From NCBI GenBank assembly GCA_030770535.1, contig JASVEC010000010.1:1364001-1428000 (forward strand): a stretch of 64,000 bases of DNA, written 5' to 3'. This document shows positions 1-11,205 of this stretch, piece after piece. Under the pieces are notes generated by a model that did no database searches, was not told where the DNA came from, and saw only the letters and a program-made list of their open reading frames with translations. Numbering within the stretch: the first letter of the stretch is position 1; each line of letters opens with the position of its first letter. Made by a program: the position numbers and the translations under genes. Source of the stretch: Batkoa obscura. Lineage: Eukaryota > Entomophthoromycota > Entomophthoromycetes > Entomophthorales > Batkoaceae.

Positions 1-38
1 ACTTTTTTTTCAATCTTGTTTAAACAAGTATAGTATTC

Positions 39-138
39 ATTTGGAGATGTATTTTTTTAAGAATTTTGCTAACAATCTTTCTGCTTAAATAGCGCCTAAA
101 ATGGAAAAAGTAGTGAAGTTAAAAAAAACATCCACATT
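39..138 (+). mobile_element. Foldback MITE, family 1 (describes the family)
   Basis: This is one of 23 recognisable copies of a ~105-bp element in the window. The consensus starts ATATGGGGATGTATTT, has a core with the palindrome AGCGCT (AATAGCGCTTAA), and ends AACACTCCCATAT. The two ends are imperfect inverted repeats, and the whole unit is quasi-palindromic around the core, so a transcript would fold into a hairpin. Plus means the ATGGGGATGT end comes first. Most copies are flanked by TA on both sides. It has no coding capacity, so it would need a transposase supplied in trans; none is visible here. This copy is diverged (TTGGAGATG start, CATCCA end). Confidence 0.75.
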
Positions 139-939
139 TTCTAATTAAAACTTTAATACATCTGAATTTTATTAAAGGTCGAAGTGGATGTCTTAAACTT
201 GAATTTGATGAGTAGAAAATAGGAAAAATTAATATGATTAAAGCTCAGTAAATACAGGTTAAAAACGCCCAATCTACGTTTAGATTATGGCATAGTAAAC
301 GTGATTTTTATGAGTTTTAAAATGATTAAATAAAGAATCAAAACTATTTTTAACAAAACGTGATATAGTAAAAATGAATAAAAATGATATTTTGTTCTAC
401 TTATTAATTTCGTGATGAAATTTTTAATTTTTAAGGGATGAGTTAAATTTTCAACAAACAGCAGTTGTAACTCTATTGCAACCTAATTTGTGGTAATCTT
501 TAAAGCAGGATGTTTACTCATTTGTTTTTATAAACCATAATGGTTTTTTAAACTGATTTTAGTAAAATTTATCCTTAAATAAATAGTTAACTAAGTCCTA
601 AAAGAGCTGCAACATCTGTAAGGATGTTTTTAAAACTATCTCTTTTTCCAATGGAGTTTCATTGGCAAAAGTGATTGATTACAACCATAAAATTAACTAT
701 TTCAATATCAAGTCATATTTTTTAAAATAATTTTATATAGTAAAACAAATGCTTGAGTAAAAATATACTGTACATTATATTGCAATATATATATTATCCC
801 CAGTAACTTCTCTATTAAACATTGCTCTTTTTGTTGAAGAAAATCTCACTATATAAATCTGATAAAAAAATAAAGAAATAACAGTGAGTTTGAAAAATTC
901 ATTTAAAAAATATAAACTATTGACTTACTTATTGTACTA
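139..939. other. AT-rich intergenic / decayed sequence
   Basis: No credible gene is seen. Around 355-440 there is a stretch (AAAACGTGAT, then TTTTTAAGGGAT) that resembles the sequence just upstream of the intact 7TM gene at 3096-3200, so this may be the decayed 5' side of a former paralogue. At about 262-290 a CCCAATCTACGTTTAG-like string resembles one end of the separate inverted-repeat element at 37978. Confidence 0.4.
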
Positions 940-1190
940 AAATTTAATAACCTATGGCTCTGTTTTTCTATACTATAATCAAATGCTATTTATTATTTAA
1001 AGCTATCAATAGCTCAATTAGTTTTTATAAATAGTGATATTGTTTATGTATAATTATTTAATTTTACAACTTACTAAAGATGTTCTAAGGACGCTTAGCT
1101 TTATAAAATTTCTCGTTGATCCAATTGTACGCTATGAATTTAAAATCCTATACTATATAATTGTAAAAAATCAAGAGATTCCTTTTACTT
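940..1190 (+). pseudogene. 7TM receptor-like pseudogene, 3' fragment
   Basis: Conceptual translation of 1034-1180 gives a hydrophobic stretch followed by FLVDPIVRYEFKILYY and VKNQEI. This matches the last transmembrane segment and tail of the intact gene at 3277-4538 (FFLDPTIYHALRVIYY, VKKQEI). Nucleotides 940-1040 also resemble 2690-2830, another decayed copy. The rest of the gene cannot be recovered, so it is a dead paralogue of the neighbouring receptor gene. Confidence 0.55.
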
Positions 1191-1982
1191 TCGATCCCTT
1201 CTGCCATCAAATTGGATGAACATACGAAAATTTAATACTCCTTTTCCTCTGTTCCTTAGCTTCCTCTTCTTACATTTACTTCTTTTGTTTTCTTACCAGT
1301 TATATCCATCCATTCTTATAAATATTTCTATTGTGATGCTCATATGCCTATCTCCTTTTTTCTTCCTTGACGACAACTCATTTACAACAGATTCTCCCAT
1401 CTTGTTCAATGAAAAACTTTAATGTAATCTAAAACTATCTCTAAGTTCTGTAACCCAACTCTACCTCCCTTACTTATTCCATCTATTTCTCATCCCATAT
1501 CTTTAATTATAGACTACCCTGTTACTCCTTTTACTCCTCCTTAGCCTTTTAATGTTCTTGAAATAAAACACTAAAATGATACTACTACTAAATTTTAAAA
1601 AAATTAAGAGGTGAAAAGCATTGTAAGCTAATGAATCAAATAGTTTTACTAAAGTTAGTCACGAATGTATGGAGGAAAGTCAAAGAATGTAAATATAAAT
1701 CTATTAAGAATTTTAATGACGAGATTAATGTCATTTATGAATATATGAAATTTAAAATTTATTGAATGATTGTTTTTTGAGATGGAAAGAAAATACAATG
1801 TAAAATTGCCATCAATTCTATTATTAGTAGTTTTTCTTTATAATTATATATCAAATATAATTAATCTAATTGATACGGAGTCTTTTGCACATTATATTTA
1901 AAATAAAAAAATATACCAATGTAAAAAAGGGATTTTTATCTTCCCTTTAAACCATTTTTATCAAACTTTTTGATTTACCATC
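1191..1982. other. Intergenic, pyrimidine-rich then AT-rich
   Basis: 1230-1560 is strongly C+T-rich on the plus strand. Short open frames here have no recognisable protein features. Nothing else is seen. Confidence 0.4.
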
Positions 1983-2089
1983 ATATGGGGATGTATTTAT
2001 GTGTTTAAGGATTTTACTAACAAATTTTCCGCTTAAATAGCGCTCAAAAAATGGAAGAAATAATGAAGTCAAAAAAACCACTCCCATAT
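1983..2089 (+). mobile_element. Foldback MITE, family 1
   Basis: Near-consensus copy with both ends intact. It abuts the next, rearranged copy and shares the CATATGG junction with it. Confidence 0.85.
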
Positions 2090-2203
2090 GGAGATGTATT
2101 TTTATATCCAAGATTTTTACTAACAATTTTTCCACTTTTTAGGAGCTATTTAATCAGAAAGAATGTTAATAAGATTCTCAAGTAGAAAAACACATCCCCT
2201 ATA
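2086..2203. mobile_element. Rearranged family-1 element with two left ends
   Basis: It begins like a plus-strand copy (ATATGGAGATGTATTT, then TTTTTACTAACAATTTTTCC) but its second half is the complement of the same left half (AATGTTAATAAGATTCT, ending ACACATCCCC). It is therefore a left-end/left-end inverted dimer with a stem of roughly 45 bp, unlike the ordinary left-right arrangement. Confidence 0.7.
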
Positions 2204-2689
2204 GCTACGAACTACATAATAAGATAATTCTTAAACTATAAATTAATACTATATTATATGACATTCAGTTGAATCCTTTCTGATTATAGATTTTTTCATA
2301 TAATTACAAAAGTTATTTATTACATAGATTTATTAAATCCCAATCATTATTTTTTCCTCAATCTTCTAGTTTTTTTAACATTTCTTTTAAAACCTATTCG
2401 CGATTTTTTTTTACACAATATTGCTATAATATCAAAAATCAACTTATTTTATCAATATTAGACTCATTTTTCTTGAGTTCCTATATTCTATTACACCATT
2501 TGGTATAATAAAACTTTGATACATGAATAAACTCATATTTTTAAAAGTTTATACAATGGAAAAATGTTTAGTTGTATGGATTCTGTTATATTTGCATTAT
2601 CTCAAGTAATACAAACAATATCAGAAAGTCAAAAATAATGATAGATCTTAGTAAGTTATCTGAGAAAATTGAATATGTCAGATTGTTTG
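2204..2689. other. AT-rich intergenic
   Basis: No coding, RNA or repeat feature is seen. Confidence 0.4.
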
Positions 2690-2990
2690 TTTCGAGGATA
2701 GAACTATTAACTTGCTATATTTAAATTTAATAGCTCTGTTTCGATTTGTCATAACTTATGAGCAACAGTTATTTCTGATTTAAACCTAACACTGGCTTAA
2801 TCAGCTTTTACAGATAGTGGATATTGCTTCACCGGAATTTAAGATTTTCCCATAGCTACTGAAGACACTTTAAGAGTCTTTAACTTAATTGGGTTATCCT
2901 TTGATATATTTATAGATCATGAGTTTAAAGATAGATATTATGAAATTGTAAAAAAGTAGGAGATTGAAAATATTGGAATATAATTAACAA
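2690..2990 (+). pseudogene. 7TM receptor-like pseudogene, 3' fragment
   Basis: The frame around 2868-2975 reads ATEDTLRVFNLIGLSF, then a DHEFKDRYYEIVKK-like string and a stop, parallel to the C-terminal part of the intact 7TM protein. The nucleotide sequence parallels the other fragment at 940-1190 (shared GCTCTGTTT and GATATTG blocks). It lies just upstream of the intact gene in the same orientation, as expected of a tandem duplicate that has died. Confidence 0.5.
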
Positions 2991-3276
2991 AAAATCTCTC
3001 TAAAGTTTAATGAGTTATAGATTCCAATTTATTAAAATAAAATAACTCAGTTTTTTAGTTTTCCACAAAAAAATTCAATGAATTAAGTTCTGCTTTCTAA
3101 AACGTGATTTAATAAAAATGAAAATAGTCATCTGTATTACTGTGTTCCATATTAAAATTGTATTCCAATTTTAATCTTTTTAAGGGATAGAAAAAAGTCT
3201 TGATTTATGTATAAATAGTCTGAGATTGTTCATTACGTTTTTTAAACTTTTTTTAAAAAAATTTCAAATAATCCAA

Positions 3277-4538
3277 ATGGATGTGAAAGCCTACAATAAC
3301 TACGTAAATGAGGTGGTTTATCCAGCAATTTCGAAATGTTCGTTAGGATTAGCGATAATAGTTTTATTAACTATGATAATATTATGTAAATTTTAAAAAT
3401 ACATATGTTTATTATTACAAATACTAAATCCAAATAGCTATTTATGATTTTAAGCTAGTGGATAGAGTCACTTTACGATTACAAACAGGTGTTACCTGTT
3501 ATGATATATGGTTACATTCGTTACCGTTATGGAATCGACCCTATAATTATGAAGGATCTCCATTGTGTACTTTTATTGCTTATCAATTATTTTCATTCCC
3601 ATTATTTTATTGTTTTTTGAATGCTGCTATTGGATTGAATTTGCAATTAATATTTTTGCATAATATTAAAGTAACGAGAGAAATTGAGTTAAGGTATTGG
3701 TTGGGTACGGTGGGGCTCACGCTATTAATTACATTACCACCGTTGGGTAAGTTGGATTTTATTTTTATTGAATATTTATCAACTTGTTAATTTTAATGTA
3801 GCAATGGGGGTAATAGGATTTGGTAGTTATGATCAATGTTATATAGCTTCTTCAGATGAAACTTATGGAAAATTATTAAATTTTTTTACCAATGTATTTA
3901 TAATGATACTGTGTATGATTTATCTATTGACTATAGTCATCTTAGTATCTTTCCAACATTATCGTCAAATTAATAGAATTAGAAAACAAGGAGAAGTTTA
4001 TGGAGATTCGTTATCGAAAAAAGATATTAAACAAATTTCAAGATTGATTTCGAGAATGTAATTGTAGTTTTATTATTGTTTCATGTTTTTAGTTAACATT
4101 GTATTAATGGTATGTTTTGGTTAGCTCCCTTTATCCCTTAGTTATGATAATAACTCATTCTGGCTTAGTAATTAGTCAAACAGCTTATGATCTATTTGAC
4201 TTTACATCTGATAAATTAGAGATTGTTACTTATATTACAGGTAGTTTTTTAGGCATGTTCAATTTTTTAGTGTTTTTTTTGGATCCTACAATATATCATG
4301 CATTAAGAGTGATTTATTATAGAGTTGTTAAAAAACAGGAGATTAATCAAGAAATAGAAGAAATAAGTAAGTTGGTGATTTTGATTAAATTCAGTTTATT
4401 GAAATGTTTATTTTTTTATTAGATATTGATGGGGAATTTGAATTAGCTGCTTTGGAAGTTAATAGTACCGATAATTTAAATATTGATATAGAATATCAAA
4501 ATACAGAAGCTTGTGAAAATTTAATTAAAAGTTTATAA
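3277..4538 (+). CDS. Seven-transmembrane receptor-like protein
   Basis: Five exons join in frame: 3277-3385, 3438-3746, 3802-4057, 4125-4366, 4423-4538, giving 343 residues. All introns are GT-AG and 52 to 67 nt. Hydrophobic segments lie at about residues 14-37, 53-72, 84-106, 121-143, 166-192, 225-246 and 262-285. The first extracellular loop has a cysteine before segment 3 (EGSPLC), and the loop between segments 4 and 5 has another (SYDQCY), the usual disulfide pair of GPCRs. The basic third cytoplasmic loop (QINRIRKQGE) and charged tail fit G-protein or kinase contact. From family knowledge it looks like a fungal nutrient/cAMP-receptor-like GPCR, but I cannot assign a subfamily or ligand. 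Decayed paralogues flank it on both sides. Confidence 0.75.
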
Positions 4539-4655
4539 TTTAATTTATTACTAAAATAAAAAAATAGAATATATAAAATATTTTATTAATTTTTTGTTAT
4601 TAAACTTTAGATTTAAATTAATATATTAATTAAGGTTATCATTAAAGCCTTTTTG

Positions 4656-4761
4656 ATATGGGAGTATTCTTTTTGACTTCATTATTTTTTCCATCTTCAA
4701 GTGCTGTTTAAGCAGAAAATTTGTTAGTAAAATTCTTAAACACAAAAATACATCTCCATAT
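4656..4761 (-). mobile_element. Foldback MITE, family 1
   Basis: Near-complete minus-strand copy with ATATGGGAGT and ATCTCCATAT ends. It forms an inverted pair with the copy starting at 4891. Confidence 0.8.
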
Positions 4762-4890
4762 ATTAACTTCATACTTTTAATTAAGATAATTTATTAAGCT
4801 TAATTTTGCTGAAAGATGTATGTTATAAATTTGGTTTTTTTGTAATACTTCAAATTATAGAATTTATAAAGCAAGGTATAAATCATTATT

Positions 4891-4994
4891 ATATGGATGT
4901 ATTTTTGTGTTTAAGAATTTTACTAACAAATTTTCTGCTTAAACAGCACTTAAAAATGGAAAAAATAATGAAGTCAAAAAAAACACTCCCATAT
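4891..4994 (+). mobile_element. Foldback MITE, family 1
   Basis: Plus-strand copy, short of two G in the left end (ATATGGATGT), with right end AACACTCCCATAT. The palindromic core is changed to ACAGCACTTAA. Confidence 0.8.
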
Positions 4995-5404
4995 ACTTTA
5001 TTAATTTCATTAGTAAATTATGATTATTTTGATTAATAATAATTTTCAATTACTTTAAATTAAGTAATAGTAATATTCATTCATTTATATATCTTATTTA
5101 AATAAGACAATGTAGCTTATTATATGACATTAATTCTCTTAAATTTTTATACATTTTCATTAAAAATTTCGATGTTATTAAAATTAATAACTATACTATC
5201 GCTAAAAAATCTAGTTAAAACTAGAAGTAGCTAAATTGTTATGCATATCTCCTTATATAAGCTAACCATTTAATATTCTAGCTTTCATGATTTTAATAAG
5301 ATCAATGTAAGTTTTTTATTTCTAAGCATTATTTATATACTTAAAATTTGATTTAAAATTAAGTTAATTTTATTAGTCAAGATAAGCACTACTAAACACA
5401 TGAA
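4995..5404. other. AT-rich intergenic
   Basis: No feature is seen. Confidence 0.4.
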
Positions 5405-5512
5405 ATATACGTGGGTGTTTTTTTTGGTTTCATTACTTTTACTATTTTCTGAGCACTATTTGAGTGTAAAGGCTATCATAAAACTCTTAGACAAAAAATG
5501 TATACTCATACA
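5405..5512 (-). mobile_element. Foldback MITE, family 1 (diverged)
   Basis: The GGGTGTTTTTTTTGGTTTCATTAC start and GAGCACTATTTGAG core identify it. The right part (CTCTTAGACAAAAAATGTATAC) is strongly diverged. The open frame across it is only element sequence. Confidence 0.6.
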
Positions 5513-5639
5513 GCTAAATTATTTACCCAATGATCCCAAAAGTATCACTATTATTAACTATCATAACTATACTTACTATGATTTCGTTAAGTAAGTTTTA
5601 AAGACTTTCTGTTCATTAGTGTATTATTATAATCAAAAA

Positions 5640-6510
5640 ACAGTAAATGGATTAATCCTACTCTTATAAACTGTTACTATAATATAATATATTTGGTTAC
5701 GTTTCTTACCATTATAGAGTTGTTCGTATGACCATTAAGGGTCTTCACTATGCACCTTTATTGGCTTCCAGTTATTATTCTATCCCTTATATCATAGCTT
5801 CCTTGATGCTACTATTAAAATTTACAATTGGTACTTATGGATAGTATCAATAGAGCTAAAAAAAGGGAATTAGATTATTAAACTTCAACATCTTTACTTT
5901 TACTATTGATCACAATATCGCCATTTGGTATGATAATATTTGATATATTATCTAATAAACAATATAATTTTATTTAGCAATTGGGATAATTGCATACAGT
6001 AGTTATCCCGAGTGTTTTATTACAGGTAAAAACGAAAATTATGCTAAGATGTTTCATTTTTTTACACTTCCCTCAGTTCTATCAATTTTTATCGCATATT
6101 TATGATTGTTGTAGTTATTGTTATCATCAAGCTATTTTGGAGTCTAAATATAACAAAAGAGAGAAGAACAATTATGTATCCTAGTCAATAAGCTAATGGC
6201 ATTAAAAACATTAACCTATTTACTTCAAGAATGTAAGCTATTTTACATCAATATATTATTGCAATAGCATGAACCATTAACATACTGTATCCTATCATTA
6301 TGACTGCTTCTCATATCGAATTAGTAATCTATCAAGCTGTTCATGATCTTGCTACTATTGATTCCCTCGAATTATTGATTATATTACATATCGCAGGTGG
6401 ATTGTTAGGAACCTTTAGTTTTATAGATTTCTTTTGTTATTCAACTATTCACCGCGTGATCAAAGCGTCATATCGTATAATCATAAAAAAGTAAGAGATT
6501 GATGAATTAG
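5640..6510 (+). pseudogene. 7TM receptor-like pseudogene
   Basis: Fragments line up in order with the intact gene at 3277-4538: a WLRFLPL, SSLCTFIG, FHSLYHSFLDATI-like block near 5695-5820, then a TM5-like block near 6040-6130, then residues encoded at 6300-6494 ending in a hydrophobic segment plus YSTIHRVIKASYRIII. Several stops and frame changes separate the blocks, so it is dead. It is in the same orientation as the intact gene and is the downstream member of the tandem group. Confidence 0.65.
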
Positions 6511-6754
6511 AGTCTCACAAATTAAGTAGCTTTTGTTGTTTCCAACAAAATAATGCACTGACTCTAAATAGATCACGACGGCATCTTTGAAGTGAATCTA
6601 GCTTGGGATAACTACAATGGAACTTTCAATACCGAAGTTCGAAGCTAAACATCAATTTGACATTCTAAATTTATTAAAAATTCATAATAGTAAACTATTC
6701 TTACTTGTTTATTCTATTTTTTGAGGAGTTTCTAATGATTATTTAATTGTTTTC

Positions 6755-6857
6755 ATATGGGGATGTTTCTTTTGGTTTCATTACTTTTTCTATCTTTTAA
6801 GCGCTATTTGAGCGGAAAAATTGTTAGTAAGATTCTTAAACACAATACATCCCCATG
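6755..6857 (-). mobile_element. Foldback MITE, family 1
   Basis: Minus-strand copy with an intact AAGCGCTATTTGAGCGG core. The ends are ATATGGGGATG and ATCCCCAT. Confidence 0.85.
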
Positions 6858-7483
6858 TTATTTTTTATGAATTCTAACCACAAACAATTATCAAAAATTA
6901 TGCTAAAAACAAAAAAAATAATCCTCATTTATACTCAAAATTTAGATGCTTCTATTTCTTTGCTTTGATGTAAGTTTGTTTTAAGCTTTATAAAAAAAAG
7001 CTTGATCTCTCTCCAGCTCAACTCATTGTCAATTTTATTTTCCTTTTTCAATCTCATCATTCTTCTTATTCAATTAGAAATCTTATAGAACTTAGAAACT
7101 AGAACTTGAATGATTTGTATTTCGAGTTTCTCATCAATTGAAGAAGAAAAATATGGAAACTACTCCTACAATTTCAGTAAGGCTCCCTCATGAATGATTT
7201 GGTTTGTAAGGCCCATTAACTCAAATGTTCTATATTTCTGTTTTAGTTAATAAGAGTGTACTCAGTTTATTATTTTATTAATAAAATTTTGAAGTCTTAT
7301 GCTACATAAAAATGCACAAAATAATGATATTGATAAAGTCATTTGTTTATAGATTTTAAAATTTTAAACTAAAGTAAATATAAATATATACTCTTAATTA
7401 CATTAGACTTTATCTATCTAAATATTAAGTAACCAAATTATGATAACCAACATTTAGTGAATTATAGGGATCATCCAGTAGCT
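6858..7483. other. Intergenic
   Basis: No convincing gene is seen. A short ATG-led stretch at 7154 followed by an AGTAAGG-like donor could be an exon, but nothing supports it further. Confidence 0.35.
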
Positions 7484-7898
7484 TAAACTAATAACTAGGT
7501 GGGATATCTTGGACATAGTTACTTGTCAAACCAAGTTTAAGTTGATTAGCTCGTCGATAAAGGAATGGTTGATTTCCAACATTATACTTAATTAGGGTAC
7601 CTTTAGTACTATATATTGTAGGATACATTGTATTGGCTTGGAATTGGTAATAACACAGATCATTGCCATTGTAAGTAAATGTTACTTCATTTGACACTAA
7701 ATCATAGAAACATCCTATAATATCACCCTTTTTAAGAGTATGAACAAAAGTGTTTGGATATTGTTTTTGATTTACATTTACACCATATATTTTATTATTT
7801 AACAAAATATGAGATTCTACAATGAATTAACGAATTTGTAAAACTAATACTAGAAATATTAACTTACCATGAATTTCAGAAGTACTTCTATCTGCATA
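7484..7898 (-). repeat. Near-identical inverted segment shared with 10791-11205
   Basis: The reverse complement of this 415-bp stretch matches 10791-11205 with about four substitutions, including across the intron. Similarity falls abruptly upstream of TATGCAGATA and a few bases after the stop codon (common TTTA, then unrelated). Confidence 0.9.
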
Positions 7899-8309
7899 TC
7901 CAAATAAAAGCTCAAAAGTATCAGTAAAATCCATTAGTTCAATCTCATAATAAAAGGATTTTGAGTTTAGGGTCACATATTTTCCTTGAAGTATACAGGT
8001 TTCATTAAAAAATATGGAGTTGAATCCCTTCTTACTGACCTTAGTTTGTTCACCAGTGCATACAATGAATTTATAATTATTTATTACCAAATTATTCTTT
8101 GCTAATATTGTAGCTAATTCGATTGAAGTGACATTCTCTCCAAATTGTAGATTTCTGTTCCTGTTCGCAACTCTGTTATTTCCGTATACTCCATCATTTG
8201 TGTTAACCGGCCTCCTACCAAAGGCAGTAATACACATCCGATACCCAAGAGGTATTGAAACGATTACCAAGAAACCAAGACATCCAAATAAAACATAGCT
8301 AATGAGCAT
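7488..8309 (-). CDS. Membrane-anchored SPRY protein with PPxY (Ssh4-like), copy A
   Basis: Two exons, 8309-7868 and 7816-7488, are split by a 51-nt GTAAGT...TAG intron and encode 256 residues. Residues 1-27 form one membrane segment. A polar linker with RNRNLQF follows, and then a SPRY-type domain (about 95-235) with YYEIELMDF, GYADRST, GDIIGCFYD, TFTYNGNDL and YPTIYSTKG. The last residues are IPPSY, a PPxY motif. In yeast Ssh4 and Ear1, the same layout (one membrane helix, SPRY, PPxY) recruits the Rsp5 ubiquitin ligase to endosomal cargo; transfer of that role here is inference. It is shorter than Ssh4 (about 580 aa). Its 3' 415 bp are almost identical to copy B, which is transcribed divergently. 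Confidence 0.8.
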
Positions 8310-9146
8310 TTTTGATTTATGTCTCCCTAATTTGTTTTAATCATTTTTATATCACATAAACTTCTTTTTGGAAGCTAGAAACTTATTTTACCGCTTTCAT
8401 GATCATCAAAAATTTTAAAATAGTATTACAAATCTTGATTGTTCTTGTAATTACTTTTAATAGATTATTTAAATATCAAAATTCTATATTAAGCTCATTT
8501 TCTTTAGTATGGTGTTACATTAGTTATTTTTAGACTTCTAAAGCTCACGTAGAGAGAGAAATTATTACACTGGTTATATTAGAAGTTATTATGAAAGGTA
8601 AATATTAATAAAAGTGATATCATTAAGTTCAAAGCCTAGTTAAAACTAAAAAATTTCAATTCACTTTTTTGTATTTTCTATGCAGCATAACTTTTAATAT
8701 CAAGAAATACTAGATAAAACATTCTTAGAAGTTATTTTAAAACTAAGCAAAAAGTAACTATTTACAGTACCTCAGGCTTAATTTGAAATTTTTGCTAAAA
8801 TCAAACTGGAAAAAAATTGAGCTTTGGATTTGAACCAACCCGTATATTTTAGATATAGACAATGATAACAAAGTGAATTATACTACTTAGCAAGTACAAA
8901 GGATTTACATAAACACAGTGCTTCATTAAAGTCTTTGTTGAGAGTTTTTTAATAAACAGTTACTTTGAAACTACAAAATTTATTTATTCCTTTATGAAAA
9001 TATTAAACAAAAAATCTCATTTAGTTTATCATTTGCATAAGGGATTTCTTTAATAACTTTGTTACGACTAAAAAAAGTTTGCATACTTATTACACTTTTA
9101 TGTTTTAGTATCAAACTCTAATTCATTATGAACAAGACTTTTTAAG
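8310..9146. other. Intergenic between divergent SPRY genes
   Basis: AT-rich. It should hold the copy A promoter, but I see no distinctive element. Confidence 0.35.
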
Positions 9147-9250
9147 ATATGGGGATATATTTTGTGTTCAAGAATTTTACTAACAAATTTTCCGTTCGAA
9201 TAGTGCTTAAAAAATAGAAAAAGTAATGAAACCAAAAAACACTCCTATAT
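9147..9250 (+). mobile_element. Foldback MITE, family 1
   Basis: Plus-strand copy with ATATGGGGATATATTT and AACACTCCTATAT ends, lying between SPRY copies A and B. Confidence 0.85.
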
Positions 9251-10382
9251 GGAAATCTATTTAGATTTTTTAGCTTAATTTTATATGAAACTTGAGATAT
9301 ATAGTATAGTTAGCTTAGTTAAGAGTATGGGTATAAAAGCAAAATGCTCTTTCAATACAATTTTGGTTGTCACTTGTATAATACCAGTTAAGCTATTCAA
9401 AATTTTTAAAAACAAAAAATGAATATTTAAAGTACCAAAAGGCACTGTATAAAATTTATTTAATGCCAAAGCTTTAAAGTTTGTCTTTATTGACTTGAGT
9501 TTACTCATATTATTAACTCATTTATTAGCAAAATCTTATCTTCAATGTCAACTTACATACTATTATAAAAACATTTAGCAATAAACAAATTAGCATTTAG
9601 AATTAAAAAAGTATCTCAATTTTAGCATTAGTAATTTGTTTTGATTAATCATCAATTCGAATTAGTTAATTTTTAGTTCAGATCTTTTGATTTATCGCTT
9701 ATTAACTTTTGTATTCAACTTAACAATGATATTGTGCTTTACAATATAGGAAAATAAAGTATTTTGTTTAAATCTATATGATCAAATATTATCATTATTA
9801 TTGTTTATTTTTAATGATAAAGATATTTCAAAAACTCATTGAACCTATATTTTAATTAATTTATAGTAATACTTGATTAAGCTTATTTAAATAAAATAAA
9901 ATAAAATAAATTTTATTAGTTCTAGAACTTATCATACAAAATTAACAAATTACAGAATATAAAGCATCTATTGAAAAATAGGTGTACTTTAAATAAATGA
10001 CTATATAAATTGTGAAATTTATCATACATTTTAAACAAAAATATGAAAGTGTTATTATATGATTTTAATTTATATAGTAGAAGAAGACGTTCATACTTGA
10101 TTCTTTAATATTAACTTAAATTCTAAAAAATAACAATTGTATAAATAGTCAGAATTTACCATATAAACTACCAAAACGATCAGTGTAATTAATTAGCTTC
10201 AACAAAATGTAAAGCTTAAAATTAAAATATAAATGTAAATGAAGAACATTTGAACAAGAACCAATAGCAATAAACGGGGAAATAAGGATTATGATTTAAT
10301 CAGCCAAAAGAGAAAAAAGGCAAAAAAGTATAAAAAAGTACAAAGTATAAAATCTATTGCATTAAAAAATTCAAAATAACAA
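9251..10382. other. Intergenic upstream of SPRY copy B
   Basis: AT-rich. A short AAAAT tandem run sits near 9890-9911. Just upstream of the start codon (10305-10375) lies an A/G-rich stretch with several AAAAAGTA repeats. No gene is seen. Confidence 0.35.
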
Positions 10383-11201
10383 ATGTTCATAGATTATCTT
10401 AAGCATGTAGCTATTGTGGTTGTAATTATCATTGTAACCCTAGCTACAGGCCATTATACTACTGCTTATTATTATAGGCGTAGAGCTGCAAGAATGGAAG
10501 GAGAGGTAACCAATAACGCTACAAGTAGTAACACTAACTCACATGTTGGAAACAATAATAATCAAGTTGAATTAAACGAAATAATGGTAGAAAACATTTC
10601 AGTTACAATCAAAAACAAATTTGAAGTGAGTACTGGAAAACAGAATAAAATTAGTGAAAAAGAAAGATATTGTGTATTTTTCGACGATGACTGCATTATA
10701 CAAGCAAAACATCAAAAATTAAATCCAGAGTCCCTCTATTATGAGATCAAGTTAGTTGATTTCACTGATGACTTTAAGTTATTGTTTGGGTATGCAGATA
10801 AAAGTACTTCTGAAATTCATGGTAAGTTAATATTTCTAGTATTAGTTTTACAAATTTGTTAATTCATTGTAGAATCTCATATTTTATTAAATAATAAAAT
10901 ATATGGTGTAAATGTAAATCAAAAACAATATCCAAACACTTTTGTTCATACTCTTAAAAAGGGTGATATTATAGGATGTTTCTATGATTTAGTGTCAAAT
11001 GAAGTAACATTTACTTACAATGGCAATGATCTGTGTTATTACCAATTCCAAGCTAATACAATGTATCCTACAATATATAGTACTAAAGGTACCCTAATTA
11101 AGTATAATGTTGGAAATCAACCATTCCTTTATCGACGAGCTAATCAACTTAAACTTGGTTTGACAAGTAACTATGTCCAAGATATCCCACCTAGTTATTA
11201 G
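10383..11201 (+). CDS. Membrane-anchored SPRY protein with PPxY (Ssh4-like), copy B
   Basis: Exons 10383-10821 and 10873-11201 encode 255 residues. Residues 8-28 form a membrane segment followed by YYYRRRAARM, a positive cluster that would place the C-terminal part in the cytosol. A poly-Asn linker leads to the family motif ELNEI, then the SPRY domain, and the protein ends in PPSY. Exon 1 is only roughly half identical to copy A at protein level, yet everything from 10791 to just past the stop is 99% identical in DNA. That pattern indicates recent gene conversion or a partial duplication rather than selection on protein. Confidence 0.8.
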
Positions 11202-11205
11202 TTTA
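10791..11205 (+). repeat. Near-identical inverted segment shared with 7484-7898
   Basis: Plus-strand arm of the pair. The four differences from the other arm are one Lys/Arg codon change, one intron base and two silent codon changes. Confidence 0.9.

Noticed and set aside
1947-2135. Minus-strand 62-codon frame
   Set aside because: Entirely made of foldback element sequence. Similar false frames occur at 4806-5036, 5400-5594 and 14598-14822.
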